Shown: positions 7,055-9,039 of the stretch, in pieces | Layout of the letters: each line of letters begins with the position of its first letter | Position numbering within the stretch: the stretch's first letter is position 1 | From: DAMCAP01 sp964369265 | GTDB lineage: Bacteria; Bacillota; Clostridia; Oscillospirales; Ruminococcaceae | Assembly: GCA_964369265.1 (NCBI GenBank) | Contig: CAYJEV010000070.1 | Span: 1-9,039 of the forward strand | Direction of reading: 5' to 3' | Length of the DNA: 9,039 bases | Notes under the pieces: model-generated | Database searches by the model: none | What the model was told of the DNA's origin: nothing | The model's input: only the letters and a program-made list of their open reading frames with translations | Position numbers and translations under genes: made by a program

Positions 7055-7193
7055 CTTCTGAACATTTTCTTTCGGTATGAACCTACATCGGTTTGAGGTT
7101 GTTGCACAACCCTTCGGAAGCTCCATATAGCAGTGCTCTCCGATACACCCCTATACTTCAACACTTGAACAGACACACTTGTTGCCTGCTATT
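7022..7193 (-). ncRNA. Unassigned structured small RNA with its own promoter and terminator
   Basis: About 170 nt on the minus strand are bounded by a near-consensus promoter (7200-7228) and an intrinsic terminator (7022-7054), with no open frame worth naming. Reading along the RNA, possible helices are UUCAA/UUGAA, then UCGGA-AGC pairing with GCUUCCGA across a bulged G, then a strong GGUUGU/ACAACC hairpin with a GCA loop. UGUAUCGG near the middle can also pair with the later CCGAUGUA, which excludes the GCUUCCGA pairing. A 6S-type regulator would suit the size and the strong solo promoter, but I could not draw the long closing rod of 6S RNA. The sequence does not show the signature motifs of SRP RNA, tmRNA, T-box or GEMM that I know. 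It remains unassigned. The 5' end is inferred from the promoter. Confidence 0.6.
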
Positions 7194-7217
7194 GCTATTG
7201 TTATACACTATAGCAGG
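7185..7217. repeat. 8-bp inverted repeat surrounding the -10 box
   Basis: CCTGCTAT (7185-7192) and ATAGCAGG (7210-7217) are perfect inverted copies separated by 17 bp. The dyad centre is at about 7201, within the -10 box of the small-RNA promoter. This geometry would suit an operator for a dimeric regulator. Confidence 0.5.
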
Positions 7218-7228
7218 GAATATGTCAA
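7200..7228 (-). promoter_or_regulatory. Near-consensus sigma-A promoter of the small RNA
   Basis: On the minus strand a perfect -35 TTGACA (7228-7223), a 17-bp spacer and a -10 TATAAC (7205-7200) form the best promoter in the window. Transcription would start near 7193. It lies 26 bp after the stop codon of the VOC gene, with no terminator seen in between. Confidence 0.85.
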
Positions 7229-7254
7229 TCTTTTTAAAAATTTATTGAGGTTGC

Positions 7255-7632
7255 TTATTTCTTTGTTCTGTCTGGCAGAACTTCTAGCCAGTAACCGTCT
7301 GGGTCAGAGATGAAGTAGATTCCCATAGTCGGATTTTCGTAGCAGATAACGCCCATTTCCTTATGTTTAGCATAAGAAGCATCGAAGTCATCAGTTACGA
7401 ATGCAAGGTGCATTTCGTTATCGCCAAGATTATAAGCTCTATCCCAATCACGAAGCCAAGTTAACTCTAGCTTGAAATCAGTTTCATCATTGCCTAAATA
7501 AACAATAATGAACTTGCCCTCAGGATTAGCGTTTCTTCTAACTTCCTTTAAGCCTAAAGCCTCCTCATAGAATTTAAGGGATTTTTCAAGATCTGCAACA
7601 TTGAAGTTGTAGTGTACCATTTTAAAATTCAT
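7255..7632 (-). CDS. VOC-family protein, glyoxalase I (lactoylglutathione lyase)-like
   Basis: This is a small cytoplasmic vicinal-oxygen-chelate protein resembling glyoxalase I, which isomerises the hemithioacetal of methylglyoxal and a thiol. The four metal ligands of the family are all found: His7, Glu56 (KLELTW), His75 (EMHLAF) and Glu117 (YWLEVLP). The SLKFYEEALGL block (18-28) and DPDGYWLEV (110-118) are typical. At 125 residues it is a two-motif single-domain form. The ATG at 7632 has AAGGAG 7 nt upstream, which excludes the internal ATG four codons later. Its thiol partner is unknown, since many Clostridia lack glutathione. It lies 85 bp downstream of aldolase on the same strand. A TATAAT at 7662-7657 might give it its own promoter, but the -35 is poor. 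Another VOC substrate is possible. Confidence 0.85.
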   Translation of the reverse strand: MNFKMVHYNFNVADLEKSLKFYEEALGLKEVRRNANPEGKFIIVYLGNDETDFKLELTWLRDWDRAYNLGDNEMHLAFVTDDFDASYAKHKEMGVICYENPTMGIYFISDPDGYWLEVLPDRTKK

Positions 7633-7656
7633 AGCTTTTCTCCTTCTTTTAAATTA

Positions 7657-7662
7657 ATTATA
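7657..7662 (-). promoter_or_regulatory. Possible -10 box of the VOC gene
   Basis: A perfect TATAAT on the minus strand would place the start near 7650, giving a leader of about 18 nt that contains the ribosome binding site. No convincing -35 is seen, and the region is AT-rich. Cotranscription with the aldolase gene is an equal possibility, because no terminator is visible between the two genes. Confidence 0.3.
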
Positions 7663-7717
7663 ATTTGTTTTATTAAATGCGGTGCAGTAAAACATCACAT
7701 TTTTAACACTAAATATA

Positions 7718-8653
7718 CTAAAGGGAATTTGCGCTTCCAAGCACTTCTGTAATCTTATGGGAAACAAGTTCCTTAACATTATTTCTTGCTGGGATTAAGT
7801 ATTGTCTTGGGTCAAAATGAGTTGGGTTATCGTTTAGATGCTTTCTAACTCCAGCTGTTACAGCAAGACGAATGTCTGAATCGATATTTATCTTACAAAC
7901 AGCCATTGAAGCAGCCTTTCTTAGCATATCTTCTGGAATACCGATAGCATCTGTTAAAGCTCCTCCATTTGCGTTGATAGTTTCAACATGCTCAGGAACA
8001 ACAGAAGATGCGCCATGAAGCACAATTGGAAATCCTGGAAGCCTTTTTGCGATATCCTCAAGAATATCAAATCTTAGGCGAGGCTCTGTGCCTTTCTTAA
8101 ACTTATATGCGCCATGGCTTGTGCCAATTGCAATTGCAAGAGAGTCAACTCCTGTGCGCTTAACAAACTCCTCAACTTGAGATGGGTCAGTGTAGCTTGC
8201 ATCAGCCTCGGATACATTAACATCATCCTCAATGCCTGCAAGTCTGCCAAGCTCTCCCTCAACAACAACCCCTCTAGCATGAGCATAGTCAACAACTTTC
8301 TTTGTTAAAGCTATGTTTTCTTCAAAGCTATGGTGAGAGCCGTCTATCATAACAGAAGTAAAGCCACTATCAATACATTCCTTGCATATCTCAAAATTTT
8401 CGCCATGATCAAGGTGCAGTGCAATTGGCAGTCCTGTTTCCTCAATAGCAGCCTCCACAAGATGTCTTAAATATGCTCCACCAGCATATTTTCTAGCTCC
8501 AGCAGATACTTGAAGAATAATTGGTGAGTTTAGCTCTTTAGCAGCAGTTGTAATTCCTTGAACGATTTCCATGTTGTTCACATTAAAAGCTCCAATGGCA
8601 TATCCGCCCTCGTATGCTTTTTTGAACATTTCAGTTGTTGTAACTAATGGCAT
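7718..8653 (-). CDS. fba: Class II fructose-1,6-bisphosphate aldolase
   Basis: This zinc enzyme reversibly splits fructose-1,6-bisphosphate into dihydroxyacetone phosphate and glyceraldehyde-3-phosphate in glycolysis and gluconeogenesis. Class II features are clear: HLDHGEN (80-86) with catalytic Asp82 and zinc ligand His83, EGELGRLAGIEDD (132-144) with Glu134, GTSHGAYK (177-184) with His180, VLHGASS (211-217) with His213, and the phosphate-binding region ending in KINIDSD (254-260). The length of 311 residues falls in the usual range. The ATG has GGAGGT 9 nt upstream. Upstream lies an extended -10 (TGGTAGAAT). The zinc-type motifs exclude a class I enzyme. Tagatose-bisphosphate aldolase is a close relative, but general aldolase fits best. 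The VOC gene downstream could help remove methylglyoxal that arises from dihydroxyacetone phosphate. Confidence 0.96.
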   Translation of the reverse strand: MPLVTTTEMFKKAYEGGYAIGAFNVNNMEIVQGITTAAKELNSPIILQVSAGARKYAGGAYLRHLVEAAIEETGLPIALHLDHGENFEICKECIDSGFTSVMIDGSHHSFEENIALTKKVVDYAHARGVVVEGELGRLAGIEDDVNVSEADASYTDPSQVEEFVKRTGVDSLAIAIGTSHGAYKFKKGTEPRLRFDILEDIAKRLPGFPIVLHGASSVVPEHVETINANGGALTDAIGIPEDMLRKAASMAVCKINIDSDIRLAVTAGVRKHLNDNPTHFDPRQYLIPARNNVKELVSHKITEVLGSANSL

Positions 8654-8694
8654 AAAATGATTACCTCCATTTATTTTTATTTGGTACTGCCTTT

Positions 8695-8703
8695 ATTCTA
8701 CCA
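8695..8703 (-). promoter_or_regulatory. Extended -10 promoter of fba
   Basis: On the minus strand TGGTAGAAT forms a TGn-extended -10 element (TAGAAT at 8700-8695). The -35 position (8723-8718, TTTATT) is weak, as is usual for extended -10 promoters. The distance to the aldolase ATG (about 40 bp) is suitable. Confidence 0.55.
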
Positions 8704-8781
8704 AATATTTCTGGAAAAATAAAGACATACATCAAAACTTTTTTTGAACTATCTGCCTAACCTCAAAATCCATCATCAAAG

Positions 8782-8825
8782 GCGACACAATACTTCTTCA
8801 CTATTCACTATTACTTATTACTTTA
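8782..8825. repeat. Diverged or partial copy of the murA-walJ repeat
   Basis: GCGACAC (8782-8788) followed by TCACTATTCACT (8798-8809) matches the right end of the element at 2785-2805 in the same order and orientation, with a longer interval between the two blocks. The left half of the element was not recognised here. The TTACTTATTACTTT tail resembles the simple-sequence tails often found in this kind of dispersed repeat. Confidence 0.45.
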
Positions 8826-8847
8826 CAAAATTCTTTGGGTTTTGTTG

Positions 8848-8878
8848 CCATCAAGGGTCCATTTCATTCCCTTGATGG
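8848..8878. repeat. Perfect 10-bp inverted repeat in the end intergenic region
   Basis: CCATCAAGGG (8848-8857) and CCCTTGATGG (8869-8878) are separated by 11 nt. Neither strand has a T-run after the stem, so it is not a standard intrinsic terminator. Apart from this, the diverged repeat and the aldolase promoter, I recognise nothing between 8704 and about 8977. Confidence 0.5.
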
Positions 8879-8977
8879 GTGGGTTCGGATAGAATGTTCA
8901 TTTGTTTTGGGGGTTAGTTAAGCTTTCACCTTGTCGTCACCCCAGTTTTTAAGTGAACTTTGAATTTTTGCTCCTGT

Positions 8978-9039
8978 CTATTTCTTGATGTGAAAGCTGT
9001 TTAGTTTTTTAAGAATTTCGCTTTCTGCGGAAAGCGCCA
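8978..9039 (-). CDS. Possible C-terminal end of an unidentified gene (partial)
   Basis: Reading into the window on the minus strand, one frame stays open for 19 codons and ends at a TAG (8980-8978). The peptide ALSAESEILKKLNSFHIKK looks like a protein tail with a charged helix. The other two minus-strand frames stop within about 12 codons. The fragment is too short to identify, and chance is a serious alternative. It would be on the same strand as fba and upstream of it. Confidence 0.3.
   Translation of the reverse strand, partial: ALSAESEILKKLNSFHIKK

Noticed and set aside
6725..7126. A 133-codon minus-strand open frame covering the end of the GGDEF gene and part of the small RNA.
   Set aside because: It is antisense to a certain GGDEF domain, crosses two intrinsic terminators and has no recognisable family or ribosome binding site.
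7022..7193. The small RNA as a c-di-GMP (GEMM) riboswitch because of the adjacent diguanylate cyclase.
   Set aside because: It is transcribed away from any following minus-strand gene, ends in its own terminator facing the cyclase, and lacks the GEMM core motifs I know.
7022..7193. A confident 6S RNA assignment.
   Set aside because: Size and promoter strength fit, but the 5' and 3' parts do not form the long closing helix expected of 6S RNA. It is kept as unassigned.
1..9039. A defence system, prophage, CRISPR array or biosynthetic cluster.
   Set aside because: All substantial genes belong to well-known housekeeping or signalling families. No direct-repeat arrays, transposases or phage genes were seen.

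Overview
The window looks like chromosomal, mostly housekeeping DNA from a low-GC Clostridia-type Firmicute. The evidence is AT-rich coding sequence, strong AAGGAG/GGAGG ribosome binding sites, and a MurA of the MurZ/MurA2 subtype next to a WalJ-RlmH pair. The RNase P RNA also appears to be type A; Bacilli normally carry type B. The species cannot be named from sequence alone.

Layout, plus strand: (1) the 3' part of the RNase P RNA gene (1-~282) with an intrinsic terminator (294-321); (2) arginase (369-1253) with its own ribosome binding site; (3) MurA (1399-2649); (4) a small MITE-like inverted-repeat element (~2671-2813); (5) a tight three-gene operon of WalJ/YycJ-like MBL hydrolase, RlmH and RarA (2868-5419), with gaps of 11 and 15 bp and closed by a terminator; (6) an AT-rich promoter region; (7) a membrane-anchored GGDEF diguanylate cyclase (5703-6935), also closed by a terminator. 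Minus strand: (8) a probable independent structured small RNA (~7193 down to 7022) with a near-consensus promoter and its own terminator; (9) a glyoxalase-I-like VOC protein (7632-7255); (10) class II fructose-bisphosphate aldolase (8653-7718); (11) about 325 bp of non-coding DNA with a diverged copy of the repeat and a perfect 10-bp inverted repeat, then possibly the last 19 codons of another minus-strand gene at the window edge.

The genes fall into separate functional groups: tRNA processing (rnpB), arginine breakdown (arginase), peptidoglycan precursor synthesis (MurA), ribosome and replication maintenance (RlmH, RarA), c-di-GMP signalling (GGDEF), and glycolysis plus methylglyoxal detoxification (aldolase, glyoxalase). 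I found no defence island, prophage, CRISPR array or biosynthetic cluster. The most interesting item is the unassigned minus-strand RNA at ~7022-7193. It can form mutually exclusive helices, and its core promoter sits inside a perfect 8-bp inverted repeat. Secondary points are an RlmH with a serine where the family has a conserved SAM-site glycine, and the dispersed repeat.
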